Origin: Bryobacterales bacterium
Lineage (GTDB): Bacteria; Acidobacteriota; Terriglobia; Bryobacterales; Bryobacteraceae
DNA length: 43,713 bases
Direction: 5' to 3'
Assembly (NCBI GenBank): GCA_019261985.1
Contig: JAFAQY010000025.1
Span: 1 to 43,713 of the forward strand
The position numbers and the translations under genes were made by a program. Numbering within the stretch: position 1 is the first letter of the stretch; each line of letters begins with the position of its first letter. Below, piece by piece: positions 30,172 through 39,286 of this stretch. The notes below the pieces were generated by a model. The model had not been told where the DNA came from and did not search any database. It worked only from the letters and a program-made list of their open reading frames with translations.

Positions 30172-32934
30172 GTGAAATTCTTCGCCAGTCGCCGGTTCCT
30201 GGCTGGAATGTGGCTTTGCGCCGCGGCGACGGTAACCGCGCAGACGACGGCCGTCCTTCGCGGGCAGGTTCTGGATCCTTCGGGCGCGGCGATTCCTAGC
30301 GCATCCATCGTTCTGAACGGCCCCAATGGCATCCGCCAAACTTCGGCGTCTAACGTGGCGGGAACTTTTTCGTTCCTGGGACTCGCGGCGGGCGAGTACA
30401 CGATGCGAGTCACCGCTCCGGGATTTACGGTTTCTGAAACGAAGCTCAACGTGGATGGCGGGCGGGTAACGGCCGTCGATATCCACATGATCCTTGCAGT
30501 CGAGCGGCAGGAAGTCACCATCCCCGCGAACACGCAATCACAAGTTCAGGTAGATCCGTCGCAGAATGCCGCTCAGATCGTAGTGCAGGGTAAGGATCTG
30601 GATTTTCTCGCCGACAACGGCGACGATCTCGAAGCGGAACTCTTAGCTCTCGCCGGACCTTCCGCGGGGCCGAATGGGGGCCAGATTTACCTCGATGGCT
30701 TCACGCACGGTGATCTGGCCGGCAAAGAAAACATCAGCGAAGTTCGCGTCAACGTGAACCCTTTTTCCGCGGAATACGACCGCCCCGGCTTTGGGCGCGT
30801 TGACGTAGTCACTCGATCGGGCGCCGATCGATACCACGGCTCGGCCGGCGTAAACGTCGCCGACTCGGCGCTCGCTGCTCGTAATCCGTATTCGCTGATC
30901 AAGCCCGCCGCTCAAATGCGGATGTTTGATTTCAATGTTACAGGCCCGCTTTGGAAACCAGGTGCGTTCACGCTGGATGCGGTGCGTCAGACAAATGACT
31001 CCACAGCGCTGGTCAACGCCAAAGTTCTGGATTCTTCCTTCAATCCGCAACCGGTAAACGAAATTGTCGATACGCCATATATCCGGCGTAATATTGCTCC
31101 CAAACTCGACTTCCGGTTCACGCCGAACATCACTTTCACCGCGCGCTATAGCTGGTTTCACCCCACGCAGCAGAACAACGGCGTGGGCGGCTTCACGCTT
31201 CCTTCCCGCGGGACCGATTCCGTTCAGACCCACCAAAGCGGCACGTTCACGTTAAGCGTAGTCCACGGCGCCCGATACATCAACGAGACGCGATTTCAGT
31301 ATCATCACTTGTCCTCGGATCAGAAGGGCGATGCCGGTACGCCCGCCATCATCGTGGCAGGCGCGTTCGCCGGCGGCGGAGCGCCTTTCCCGAACAATTG
31401 GGTTCGCGAGGGCAGCTATGAATTCCAGAACATATCCTCCTACAACGTGAGGTCGCATTTTTTCAAATTCGGCGTGCGGGTTCGTGGGTATATCGTCGGC
31501 GACTACACCAGCGTCAACTATAACGGCACTTTCACTTTCACATCTCTCACGGCATATCAGATCACCCTCAAGAGCCAGGCGCTCGGCCTCGCTATGCCGC
31601 AAATTCAGGCTCTAGGCGGTGGGCCTTATCAATACTCGGTCACCGCGGGTCAGCCGCTGGCCAAGCTGAACCAAATCGACGCGGCGCCTTTTGTGCAAGA
31701 CGATTGGAAACTGAAGCCCAATCTCACGCTGAGCCTCGGCCTTCGCTACGAAGCTCAAACGAACGCCGGCGGCCTGAGCGATTGGGCGCCCAGAGCCGCC
31801 CTGGCGTGGGGTTTTGGAAAGGGCTCTCGCACGCCGAAGACCGTGCTCCGCCTCGGCTATGGGATCTTTTATGACCGCATCGCCTACAACCTCCCCTTGC
31901 AAGCGTTGCATCAGAATGGAATCGCCCAACAGTACTTCGTGATTCCCGCGCCGCTATTGTTCCCCGCCGCCCCGCCCGCCGCCGCGCTGGAATCGAATAA
32001 TCAGCCGCAAGCGATTCAGCTACTTTCAAATACCCTAAACGCGCCGCGCAATCTTCAAGCTGCCGCGACACTAGAACGGCAGCTGCCGCGCAACGTCTCT
32101 CTATCGGTCAGTTACATCAATACCCGCGGAGTGCGGCAGTTGCGCGAGCACGATATCAACGCGCCTCTGCCTTCAACCGGCGTTTTCCCGTACGGCACGG
32201 CGGACCCCATGTACCTTTACGAATCCAGCGGGCTGTACAAGCAATGGCAGCTCACGTTTAACGTGAACGCGCGCGTGAACGCCCGCTTATCTCTGTTTGG
32301 CTTCTACACGTATGGCCACGCGTATTCGGATTCAGACGGCCCAACCAGTTTCCCCGCGAATAATTACGATCTCGCGGCCGAATGGGGCCGCGCGGGGTTC
32401 GATATCCGCCACCGCGCTCAGATTGGCGGAACGATCATGGGGCCTTGGAGAATTCAGTTCGCGCCCAACATCAGCGCGAATTCGGCCCCACCCGTCAATA
32501 TCACCACCGGCACGGACCTGAATGGAGATACTTTGTTGACCGATCGCCCCGCTTTTGCGACAGTGCCGGCGGGCAGCGCGCCCGGAGTCGTCTCCACTCC
32601 GTGGGGCGTCTTCAATGCGGATCCGATTCACAACCCCGGCGCGGGCAGCGTCATCATTCCGCGTAATTTCGGAACCGGTTACGGCCGGTGGGACGTGAGC
32701 GGGCGCATCAGCCGCGCCTGGGTTTTCGGCGAGCGCGACCGCGCCGCCCGCGGCGCGAACCGTTATACGCTCACGCTGGCTATTCAGGGACGTAACTGGT
32801 TCAATCGCACAAACCCAGGCCCGCCCGTCGCGATCCTCACATCGCCGTTCCTTGGTGAACCGCTCAATCTGCAAGGCTCGTATGGCTCCACAGCGAATCG
32901 GCGATTGGAGACGAGCATTCGGTTTGCATTTTGA
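30172..32934 (+). CDS. Oar-like TonB-dependent receptor family outer-membrane protein
   Basis: A 920-residue protein. It has a signal peptide (SRRFLAGMWLCAAATVTAQ), a carboxypeptidase-regulatory-like domain at ~27-110 (LRGQVLDPSGAAIPSASI, GTFSFLGLAAGEYTMRV), then a plug-like region with a TonB-receptor-type DGF and EYDRPGFGRVDVVTRSG segment, and a barrel ending in ETSIRFAF. It is shorter than the 9559 protein and the plug is divergent, so ligand and TonB dependence are uncertain. The start is a GTG at 30172 with a weak ribosome binding site; 49 nt separate it from the divergent membrane methyltransferase-like gene. Confidence 0.87.
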   Translation: MKFFASRRFLAGMWLCAAATVTAQTTAVLRGQVLDPSGAAIPSASIVLNGPNGIRQTSASNVAGTFSFLGLAAGEYTMRVTAPGFTVSETKLNVDGGRVTAVDIHMILAVERQEVTIPANTQSQVQVDPSQNAAQIVVQGKDLDFLADNGDDLEAELLALAGPSAGPNGGQIYLDGFTHGDLAGKENISEVRVNVNPFSAEYDRPGFGRVDVVTRSGADRYHGSAGVNVADSALAARNPYSLIKPAAQMRMFDFNVTGPLWKPGAFTLDAVRQTNDSTALVNAKVLDSSFNPQPVNEIVDTPYIRRNIAPKLDFRFTPNITFTARYSWFHPTQQNNGVGGFTLPSRGTDSVQTHQSGTFTLSVVHGARYINETRFQYHHLSSDQKGDAGTPAIIVAGAFAGGGAPFPNNWVREGSYEFQNISSYNVRSHFFKFGVRVRGYIVGDYTSVNYNGTFTFTSLTAYQITLKSQALGLAMPQIQALGGGPYQYSVTAGQPLAKLNQIDAAPFVQDDWKLKPNLTLSLGLRYEAQTNAGGLSDWAPRAALAWGFGKGSRTPKTVLRLGYGIFYDRIAYNLPLQALHQNGIAQQYFVIPAPLLFPAAPPAAALESNNQPQAIQLLSNTLNAPRNLQAAATLERQLPRNVSLSVSYINTRGVRQLREHDINAPLPSTGVFPYGTADPMYLYESSGLYKQWQLTFNVNARVNARLSLFGFYTYGHAYSDSDGPTSFPANNYDLAAEWGRAGFDIRHRAQIGGTIMGPWRIQFAPNISANSAPPVNITTGTDLNGDTLLTDRPAFATVPAGSAPGVVSTPWGVFNADPIHNPGAGSVIIPRNFGTGYGRWDVSGRISRAWVFGERDRAARGANRYTLTLAIQGRNWFNRTNPGPPVAILTSPFLGEPLNLQGSYGSTANRRLETSIRFAF

Positions 32935-32963
32935 ATCTCAAACACTTTTGGTAGACTGTTGCC

Positions 32964-33509
32964 ATGTCGAACTTCACCAAGGGCCTTTTGTGCTCCGTTG
33001 CCGCGTTCGGATTGATCGCGATCACGCTTCCGGCGCAGGAAAAGAAATCCACGCCGGCCAAATCCAAAATCCTTCAACCGCAGATGACGGTGGAAGGCGG
33101 CTCTTACAGCGCTCCCATGGGCAAGCTGGGCGAAAAACCGGATCAACCCTGGAGCTCCACCACGATTGCCGCTTCGGTCGACAGCAAACCCAATCCGGGC
33201 GCCATGGTCACCACGAAAGTGGGCGAAATCGTCGATTTCTCGTGCTATATGCAGGTCGGCAAGCACGGCGAAAAGCATCGCGATTGCGCTCAGAAGTGCT
33301 TCCGTAACGGACAGCCGATCGGGTTACTCACGCAAGACGGCAACCTGTACATGCTGATGGAGGAGGAGCACGATCCCCGCCGGGACGGCATGGGCACGTT
33401 CCGGCAAGCTGCCATCGATCACGCCGGGCACATCATGGAAGTGAGCGGAACGGAGTGGTCGCTCAACGGCTATCACGCGCTGTACGTGCACGGCTACACC
33501 AAGAAGTGA
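32964..33509 (+). CDS. Small secreted protein with conserved Cys/His motif
   Basis: A 181-residue exported protein. Signal peptide: SNFTKGLLCSVAAFGLIAITLPA. The core, GEIVDFSCYMQVGKHGEKHRDCAQKCFRNGQPIGLLTQDG, has three Cys and two His and reads like a metal-binding or redox site on a small beta domain; a later stretch (AGHIMEVSGTEWSLNGYHALYV) completes an OB-like fold. Similar proteins are widespread in Acidobacteria and related soil bacteria but have no known function. It starts 29 nt after the receptor gene on the same strand, and riboflavin synthase follows at once, so the three may be one transcription unit. Confidence 0.7.
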   Translation: MSNFTKGLLCSVAAFGLIAITLPAQEKKSTPAKSKILQPQMTVEGGSYSAPMGKLGEKPDQPWSSTTIAASVDSKPNPGAMVTTKVGEIVDFSCYMQVGKHGEKHRDCAQKCFRNGQPIGLLTQDGNLYMLMEEEHDPRRDGMGTFRQAAIDHAGHIMEVSGTEWSLNGYHALYVHGYTKK

Positions 33510-33526
33510 GCGGTGCGCCCGAGCCA

Positions 33527-34129
33527 GTGTTCACCGGCATTATCGAGGAATTAGGCGTAGTGGCGGCGTTCGATCCGCGGCAAAGCGGCGCGCGCCTGCG
33601 CGTTAAGTGCAGCAAAATTCTGCCGAGCTTACAGGAAGGAACAAGCATCGCCGTGAACGGTGTGTGTTTAACCGCACGCGATGTTTCGAACGATTCCTTT
33701 GCGGCTGATCTTGCGCCGGAGACGCTTTCGCGCAGCAATCTCGGGGCGCTCCAGGTGGGATCGCGGATAAACCTGGAAAGGCCTGTTACTCCTTCAACTC
33801 TGCTCTCCGGGCACCTTGTGCAAGGCCATGTCGATGCGCGCGGAGAGATCGTTTCATTGGAACCGCTTGGTAACGGCAACGCATGGCTCAAGGTAAAAGC
33901 GCCCGCGGAACTGGACCGCTATTTGGTCGAGAAGGGATCTGTCGCGCTGGATGGAATTAGTTTGACGATCGCAGCTCTCGATAGCGGACCGGTCATTAGC
34001 GTGGCGCTGGTTCCGCACACGGTTGAGAATACGACGCTCGGTTCATCGCGGCCAGGGGGCCGCGTAAATATCGAGGTCGATGTGCTGGCGAAATATGTTG
34101 AGAAGCTCGTCCACGCAGGACCAGCTTAG
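33527..34129 (+). CDS. ribE: Riboflavin synthase, alpha subunit
   Basis: A 200-residue enzyme that converts two 6,7-dimethyl-8-ribityllumazine molecules to riboflavin. It has two similar beta-barrel halves: FTGIIEELG start, SIAVNGVCLTARDV and SGHLVQGHVDARG in the first, and SVALDGISLTI and the PHTVENTTLG end in the second. Start: GTG 33527 gives the canonical (M)FTGIIEE. A GTG at 33506 overlaps the stop of the secreted-protein gene (GTGA) and would add seven residues; both are possible and both suggest co-transcription. No other rib gene or FMN riboswitch is visible nearby. Confidence 0.94.
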   Translation: MFTGIIEELGVVAAFDPRQSGARLRVKCSKILPSLQEGTSIAVNGVCLTARDVSNDSFAADLAPETLSRSNLGALQVGSRINLERPVTPSTLLSGHLVQGHVDARGEIVSLEPLGNGNAWLKVKAPAELDRYLVEKGSVALDGISLTIAALDSGPVISVALVPHTVENTTLGSSRPGGRVNIEVDVLAKYVEKLVHAGPA

Positions 34130-34192
34130 CCGGCTGTGGGGCACGCTTCGGCCTGCGGCGGGCTTCAGCCGGGCTTCAGCCCGCCTGGCGCT
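34130..34192 (+). repeat. REP-like palindromic repeat, subtype 1, with internal duplication
   Basis: Begins immediately after the ribE stop codon. CGGCTGTGGGGCACGCT, then GCCTGCGGCGGGCTTCAGCC. The segment GGGCTTCAGCC occurs twice in a row here, unlike other copies, before CCGCC. It lies between convergent ribE and the sensor kinase gene. Confidence 0.75.
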
Positions 34193-34212
34193 GTCCAAGG
34201 CGACATCGTCTG

Positions 34213-35934
34213 CTACACCGGCAGCTTCATCACAAACCTAGCGCCGGACAAAGTTTCCTCCGTCCACAAATCCCCGCCGTGGGAAAGAACCGTTTTGCGT
34301 GAGAGCGCTAAGCCCAATCCCATGCCGTTCTTTTTGCCCGCGGTAACGAACGGCTGGAAAAGCTGTGACGCGATCGTTGCCGGCACTCCGGGGCCGGTGT
34401 CTTCGACACTCACTAGCACTTGCGAGTCCTGGCGGCTGGCGCTGACGCGCACGTCGCCGCCTTCGGGCATGGCTTCAATCGCGTTGCCGATCAGATTCTG
34501 AAACACGCGCTCCATGGGTGAGCGGTCGAGGGGAAGCTCCACCTGCTCGGGCACCTCGATGCGTACCGAGACATGCTGCGCCTGCGCGGCGGCGGCCAGC
34601 GGCTCGTAGGCCGCGCAGACGATCTCGCGCAAACGGCAGATCTCGCGTGCGTGCGCCCGGCCTTCGGTTACATCCGCCAGTTCCTGCAGCAGGTCCTGCA
34701 CCTTACGCGAGGAGCGATAAATGTTTTGCGCCAGGCGGCGCACTTGCACCGCGGACAGATCGCTATCCACCAGAATCTCCGCCCCGCCGTAAATTGCCGC
34801 CAGCGGATTACGAAGATCGTGAATAATGGACGTTGACAAGCGGCCGATGGTGGCTATACGCTCATGCCGGATAAGTTCATCCCGGCCGTGACGGATGGAA
34901 GCGCACATCGCGTTGAACGTTTGCCCCAAACGTCCGATCTCATAGCCGGTCTCGACCGGGACCTTCACCTCGTAGTTCCCTTTCGCGATTTCAGCCGCGG
35001 CGCGATCTAAAGCCGCGACGGGCTGCAGCAGCCGGCGCGCCAGCAGATACGTCAGAGCAAGACCCGCGATCATCGCGCCGATCCACAGTACTACCAGCCG
35101 CGCTCGCATCTCTGAAATGCGCTTGTCGGCCGCGTCAAACGAGCGCAGAATGCGCAGTTCGCCCACCGGATGCCCATCCACGTCCGCGAGCGGCGAGGCG
35201 AATTGATAATACTTCGCCCCCGCCACGCGAGTCTGCTGTCCGGCAGAAGCAATCCCTTGTGCTTCCAATTCGCGCTCGGCGGCGGGATGAAGGGTCGATG
35301 CCACCAGCCGCCCATGCGTAAAAAACAGAAACTCGCTTCCGCCCGTCGCCTCCTTGAGCTTAAGGGCCAGGTCCGCGTCGACCGCGGTTCCGGCAACCAA
35401 GACGTTAAGCAACGCGTCGCCCCTTCCCGCTGCCACGTAGACCGGCGTGACCACAATTTGGTATAAGCGGCCGCCCCCGGAGACGAATCCGCGAGCTTGC
35501 TTCGGGAACTTATTGACGGCGCTGCGCACGAAGTCGGCCGAGTACAAATCGTCCGCGCCTGCCTTCACAAGCACCGTTCCCCCCGGATCGGCAACCATCA
35601 GCAGCGCGCCAGGGTGCGCAAACGCGTCCCAGGTCTCCAGCGCCACGTCTTTAATGGTGGCCTTATCCCGCGTGCCGAATGCTGCCCGGATTTGCGGCGT
35701 TTTGCTCATTACCCGGCTTTCGCTGGCCAGCTGGTCCGCTCGTGCATTCCACAGCGATTCGTATGCGTGGAAGCTGGTCTGAGCCTCTTCATCCAGGCTC
35801 AGCTCGGCGATACGCGCGAACTGATTTTGCAGAATCCAGCCCATGGCTGCGAAAAGCGCCGTGATTGCGATTGAAGTAGAGAACAGGATTTTCCACAGCA
35901 GCGAGACCGGGCGGAGACGGAACGGGCTTTTCAT
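34213..35934 (-). CDS. Membrane sensor histidine kinase
   Basis: A 573-residue kinase. ATG 35934 is chosen because it lies 4 nt after the cupredoxin stop; the longer frame overlaps that gene. First transmembrane helix ~13-35 (LLWKILFSTSIAITALFAAMGWIL); a periplasmic sensor domain of ~240 residues with no heme or metal motif I recognise; second helix ~285-305; HAMP domain; HisKA with phospho-acceptor H372 in STSIIHDLRNPLAA; then N-box (NLIGNAIEAMPEGG), DTGPGVP and GMGLGLAL. Last gene of the operon with a porin-like protein, cupredoxin and two response regulators, which it probably phosphorylates. Signal unknown; copper or redox state is a guess from the neighbours. Confidence 0.9.
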   Translation of the reverse strand: MKSPFRLRPVSLLWKILFSTSIAITALFAAMGWILQNQFARIAELSLDEEAQTSFHAYESLWNARADQLASESRVMSKTPQIRAAFGTRDKATIKDVALETWDAFAHPGALLMVADPGGTVLVKAGADDLYSADFVRSAVNKFPKQARGFVSGGGRLYQIVVTPVYVAAGRGDALLNVLVAGTAVDADLALKLKEATGGSEFLFFTHGRLVASTLHPAAERELEAQGIASAGQQTRVAGAKYYQFASPLADVDGHPVGELRILRSFDAADKRISEMRARLVVLWIGAMIAGLALTYLLARRLLQPVAALDRAAAEIAKGNYEVKVPVETGYEIGRLGQTFNAMCASIRHGRDELIRHERIATIGRLSTSIIHDLRNPLAAIYGGAEILVDSDLSAVQVRRLAQNIYRSSRKVQDLLQELADVTEGRAHAREICRLREIVCAAYEPLAAAAQAQHVSVRIEVPEQVELPLDRSPMERVFQNLIGNAIEAMPEGGDVRVSASRQDSQVLVSVEDTGPGVPATIASQLFQPFVTAGKKNGMGLGLALSRKTVLSHGGDLWTEETLSGARFVMKLPV

Positions 35935-35938
35935 TTGG

Positions 35939-36676
35939 CTACTTGCGCACCGCCGGATAAACCCCGTCATCGTCCGGCGCGGGCGAATACTCGCGGCCAA
36001 ACTTGTTTAAGTGCGGTATCGCAAGATAGCCCGTCTCGGAAATCATAATCGGCGCCAGATCGACGCTGTCACCCGCTACGTTCACTACTCGGGTCAGTTC
36101 CGCCAGGGTGGATTGCGTCGCACGCTCGTGAAAGACGTGAATGCGGTACTCTCCAACCGGAACGTCCCGCATCACGAAGCTGCCGTCCTTTTTGCTCGTA
36201 TCGAAATACGGCGTATCCAGCACCGCGATCACGGCGCTCATGGATGAATGAATGTTACAAAACACCCGCACGATGCCGGCCCGCGCAAAAGTAACGCTCT
36301 TGGACTTCCCCGGCGGATAGAGCGTCAGGTCGAATTGTTGGCCGTCGTATGTGGAAAAGACATTGTGGAAGATCGGATCGAAATTCGGGAAATCGACCGT
36401 CGCGCCCACAGGCACCGCCAGAATATGCGGCGTAAACGTTTTGGATTTCTGGATCATGCGAGCGTGAGCTTGCGGCGGAAGCGCGGCTTTTCCGTTCAGC
36501 GGCTCCAGCCAGATCACTACGCCCGAGAAATCCATTTTTAGGCGGACTGTAGGGTCTTTCGAATCGCGCAGCTCGACTTTGCCGGTGACCGTAACGGCGG
36601 ACATGGTGGCGGCGAACAAAGCCGCCAACGCCAGCCTGCAGGCCGCCTCAAAACAAGTACGCGAGACCGAGATCAT
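35939..36676 (-). CDS. Secreted cupredoxin-like protein with carboxypeptidase-regulatory-like tail
   Basis: A 245-residue periplasmic protein. A signal peptide is at the N-terminus (ACRLALAALFAATMSA). The centre is a cupredoxin fold with type-1 copper ligands: His in DPIFHNVFS, then Cys, His and Met in VFCNIHSSM, a C-x2-H-x2-M loop slightly tighter than the usual spacing. The C-terminal third (SFVMRDVPVGEYRIHVFHE) is a small carboxypeptidase-regulatory-like domain. Similar proteins are often named methylamine-utilisation-like, without evidence for that role. It should bind copper and either carry electrons or sense copper. It overlaps the porin-like gene by 29 nt and is followed within 4 nt by the sensor kinase. 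Confidence 0.82.
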   Translation of the reverse strand: MISVSRTCFEAACRLALAALFAATMSAVTVTGKVELRDSKDPTVRLKMDFSGVVIWLEPLNGKAALPPQAHARMIQKSKTFTPHILAVPVGATVDFPNFDPIFHNVFSTYDGQQFDLTLYPPGKSKSVTFARAGIVRVFCNIHSSMSAVIAVLDTPYFDTSKKDGSFVMRDVPVGEYRIHVFHERATQSTLAELTRVVNVAGDSVDLAPIMISETGYLAIPHLNKFGREYSPAPDDDGVYPAVRK

Positions 36677-38063
36677 AGTGGGGGAAAGTCAGAGTTCCAG
36701 AATTCAAGTATGTCGTCCGAGTTCGCGAGGTTTCGAAGCTCGCCAATACGTTCGATCCCAGCCGGTACATAATATTTCCAGCGTAGGTCTGATTTTTTGC
36801 GATTGCGCCGGATTGAAGATCGGAATTGCGATCATCCTCCTGGCCTCCGTAAAAGTTAAATGTGACGCGGGGTGTCACGCGGATCTTTAACTGAGCCCAT
36901 CCGCCGCTCGCGGCCACCGGTCGCGGAACGTCCGCGATAAAACTGACACCCTGCCGCAGACCTCCCACAACCCCCACGTTTTCGCCGTGAAAATACGTTC
37001 CTGTCAGATCGATCCTGCTGAAGGGCCGGATTAGCCAGTCGATGGAGAAAATTCGCGAGGGCACCGAATATGGCCCCACCCGCGAATCGCTCGCATGAAA
37101 AGCCGGCGCGATTTCGATGCGGCTGGACTCGCTCGGTTGCGCCCACAGTTCAAAGCGGCCCTGGTAACCCGGGCGGTTTTTAGCAACCGATGCGGCGTAC
37201 TCCGAAGGCACCGTGCCGATGCCGCCTTCCGATGTTTGGTAAACACCGAATTGCCCGCGTAGGCCCGCTTGATCGCCAAAGCCGACGCGCTGCTCTATCC
37301 GCACTTGCGGCTGCCACAACCAAAGATTCCCGGCCGAGGTAAGCGGCGAGACGCCTACCTGCGCCAGCGAATCCGGTTCGCGCGGCGCGATGATCGGCTT
37401 GTCGAGCGCGAACGTCAGCGTGGTGGTCTTCCAGTTTGCATCTATGGAGGCTACCCGCAACCGCAAAAGCTGGTTCAGGGTTACGCCCGTGCCGCCGAAA
37501 AAATCGATATACGCCGACCCGGTAATCCGGCCGCCGCCTGGAATCTCCGGGCCCTCGAATTTAACTCCCACGACGCTCTGGCGAAACATGCCGCCTCCCG
37601 AAGAAGCGGGGGGCGTGGAAGGATTTCGCGCGACCGTTGGATTATCGGCGCCGCCTCCATTTTGGCCTGTCCAGAAGCCGTTGAATAGCAGCATGCCGGT
37701 TAACGTCAGCGGCAGTTTGTGGTCGGTTGAGATCTTTTCTTGATCTAGCTGCGCGATTTGATTCCGGCTGGTCTCGATCTGTTCTTGAACCCGCAACTGT
37801 GGAGGCGGCTCGGCGGTTTGCGCGGCGCCCGCGGCGGCCCCGGACGAGCCGAGTTGTTCCCGCAACGCCCGGATTTCGGACATCAATTCCTGGTTCTGCG
37901 CCTCCAGCCTGTCCAAGCGCTGAAGAACCAACTGAAGATCGGCTGTCGTAGGCTGCACGCCGCCGTCGCGCGCGGGGCTGGGAGACCCGCCCGGATTCTG
38001 CGCGTAAACCACGCATGCCGCGCCGGCCACGCACAACGAAATCAGTTTGACTTTAGCGCGCAT
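36648..38063 (-). CDS. Outer-membrane porin-like protein with N-terminal coiled coil
   Basis: A 471-residue protein. ATG 38063 is preferred to the longer frame because GGAGGA lies 8 nt upstream and a signal peptide follows (MRAKVKLISLCVAGAACVVYAQ). Residues ~45-75 form a coiled coil (LQLVLQRLDRLEAQNQELMSEIRALREQL), followed by a linker. The rest has alternating beta-strand character and ends in the barrel signature YDLGLAYLF (terminal Phe). This coiled coil plus barrel layout is typical of porins tethered to peptidoglycan. Substrate unknown; the cupredoxin next door suggests metal or small-anion traffic. Its start overlaps the receiver gene by 11 nt, so translation is coupled. Confidence 0.8.
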   Translation of the reverse strand: MRAKVKLISLCVAGAACVVYAQNPGGSPSPARDGGVQPTTADLQLVLQRLDRLEAQNQELMSEIRALREQLGSSGAAAGAAQTAEPPPQLRVQEQIETSRNQIAQLDQEKISTDHKLPLTLTGMLLFNGFWTGQNGGGADNPTVARNPSTPPASSGGGMFRQSVVGVKFEGPEIPGGGRITGSAYIDFFGGTGVTLNQLLRLRVASIDANWKTTTLTFALDKPIIAPREPDSLAQVGVSPLTSAGNLWLWQPQVRIEQRVGFGDQAGLRGQFGVYQTSEGGIGTVPSEYAASVAKNRPGYQGRFELWAQPSESSRIEIAPAFHASDSRVGPYSVPSRIFSIDWLIRPFSRIDLTGTYFHGENVGVVGGLRQGVSFIADVPRPVAASGGWAQLKIRVTPRVTFNFYGGQEDDRNSDLQSGAIAKNQTYAGNIMYRLGSNVLASFETSRTRTTYLNSGTLTFPHYDLGLAYLF

Positions 38064-38442
38064 AAATAAGTTCCTCCAATTTCTTGCGCAAAGCGGCGGG
38101 AGAGAATGGTTTCGGGAAAAATGCGTTCGCGCCGGATTCAAGCGCGGCTTTTGGAAGCCCGGCATCGGCGGCGGCGCTGACCGCCACGATCGGCAGCATG
38201 TTCCATTTCGCGTGCCCGCGCATGGAAGCAATCAAATCCAGTCCGCTCATCCCCGGCAGTTGCAGATCCGTAATCACGGCGCAGATGGGTTCATTTTCCA
38301 ATGCCGCCAGTGCCGCCTCGGCGCTCGCCGCGGAGCGAATCACAATCCCGGGGACTGCTTGCAGAGCTATGTCCATCGTAGCGACGCAGTCCTCAGCGTC
38401 ATCGACGATAAGAACCACCGGCCCGGGCGAACTCGTCATCAT
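38053..38442 (-). CDS. Single-domain response regulator (receiver only)
   Basis: A 129-residue CheY-like receiver. Acidic pair in VLIVDDAED, phospho-acceptor D59 in VITDLQLPG, and Lys in FFPKPFS. There is no output domain, so it may act as a phosphate sink, pass phosphate on, or bind a partner. The ATG directly follows the stop of the OmpR-type regulator (TGA-ATG-ATG). It sits in front of the porin-like gene in the five-gene operon. Having both a receiver-only and a DNA-binding regulator in one operon with a single kinase is notable. Confidence 0.9.
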   Translation of the reverse strand: MMTSSPGPVVLIVDDAEDCVATMDIALQAVPGIVIRSAASAEAALAALENEPICAVITDLQLPGMSGLDLIASMRGHAKWNMLPIVAVSAAADAGLPKAALESGANAFFPKPFSPAALRKKLEELIYAR

Positions 38443-39123
38443 TCAGGGTAGAAAGCGGTATCCGACACCATGCATCGTCAGAAAGTGCCTGGGTGTCTCC
38501 GGATCGGGCTCGAGCTTCTGCCGCAGACGCACCACATGCGCATCCACGGTTCGCGTGTTCGGGAACGACTCGTACCCCCAAACGGAATTCAGAAGCACGT
38601 CTCGCGACAAAGCCCGTCCGGGATTTTGCAGGAAAAATGCCAGCAGGTTGAACTCGGCCCGCGTCAGCCGGACCTCTTCCATCGAGCGGCGGACCACCCG
38701 CTGCTCCAGATCCACCTCCACGTCGGCAAACGTGAGCGCGCGCGCGGAGTCCGCCGCAGAGCGGCGCAGCACGGCGCGTATGCGCGCCAGAAGCTCGCGC
38801 GTGCCGAACGGTTTCACCATGTAATCGTCCGCGCCGATTTCAAGCAGCAGCACCTTATCGATTTCATCGCCGAGCGCGCTCAGAACAATAACCGGGATGT
38901 TGGACCCGGAGGCGCGAAGCCGCTTGCACACTTCCATCCCGTTCAGGCCGGGCATACGCAGGTCCACCAGAATTAAGTGCGGCTTTACCGCGTAAGCCTG
39001 CTCCAGACCCGCCGTGCCGTCGCCCACCAGAATTGGCCGGAACCCCTCGTTTTCGAGCATCAGACCGATAGTGTCGCGAAGGCTTTCATCGTCGTCGATG
39101 ACCAGAATTGTTTGTGGGGACAC
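38443..39123 (-). CDS. OmpR/PhoB-type response regulator
   Basis: A 226-residue transcription factor. The receiver domain is at residues ~4-118 with acidic DDD cluster (TILVIDDDES), phospho-acceptor D54 in LILVDLRMPG, and Lys in MVKPFG. The winged-helix output domain runs from ~130 to the end (EVRLTRAEFNLLAFFLQNPGRALSRDVLLNSVWG, VDAHVVRLRQKLE, GVGYRFLP). It is the first gene of the five-gene minus-strand operon and the likely direct regulator of it. The start is a GTG at 39123 with AAGGAA unusually close, and a TAGAAT -10-like box at 39132-39137 implies a very short leader. Confidence 0.93.
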   Translation of the reverse strand: MSPQTILVIDDDESLRDTIGLMLENEGFRPILVGDGTAGLEQAYAVKPHLILVDLRMPGLNGMEVCKRLRASGSNIPVIVLSALGDEIDKVLLLEIGADDYMVKPFGTRELLARIRAVLRRSAADSARALTFADVEVDLEQRVVRRSMEEVRLTRAEFNLLAFFLQNPGRALSRDVLLNSVWGYESFPNTRTVDAHVVRLRQKLEPDPETPRHFLTMHGVGYRFLP

Positions 39124-39205
39124 TTCCTTTAATTCTAAGACTCAGTGTTCCGCGGAGGTGGAACAGAGGGTCGGAAATGCTTTACTGTAGGGACTATCGG
39201 CTATG

Positions 39206-39286
39206 AGCTATCAGCGTTCAGCTTTAAACAAGCTGAGAGCTGATAGCTGATAGCTGAGAGCTGATAGCTGAGAGCTGATAGCTGAT
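39206..39286 (+). repeat. Heptameric tandem repeat array (AGCTGAT/AGCTGAG) with a hairpin arm
   Basis: Eight 7-nt units at 39231-39286 (AGCTGAG or AGCTGAT, in mixed order). An inverted arm at 39206-39224 pairs with 39230-39248 around a 5-nt loop, so the array begins as a stem-loop. It ends 14 nt before the ATG at 39301, just as the 16372 array ends close to a start codon, and it leaves no room for a Shine-Dalgarno sequence. Confidence 0.93.
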
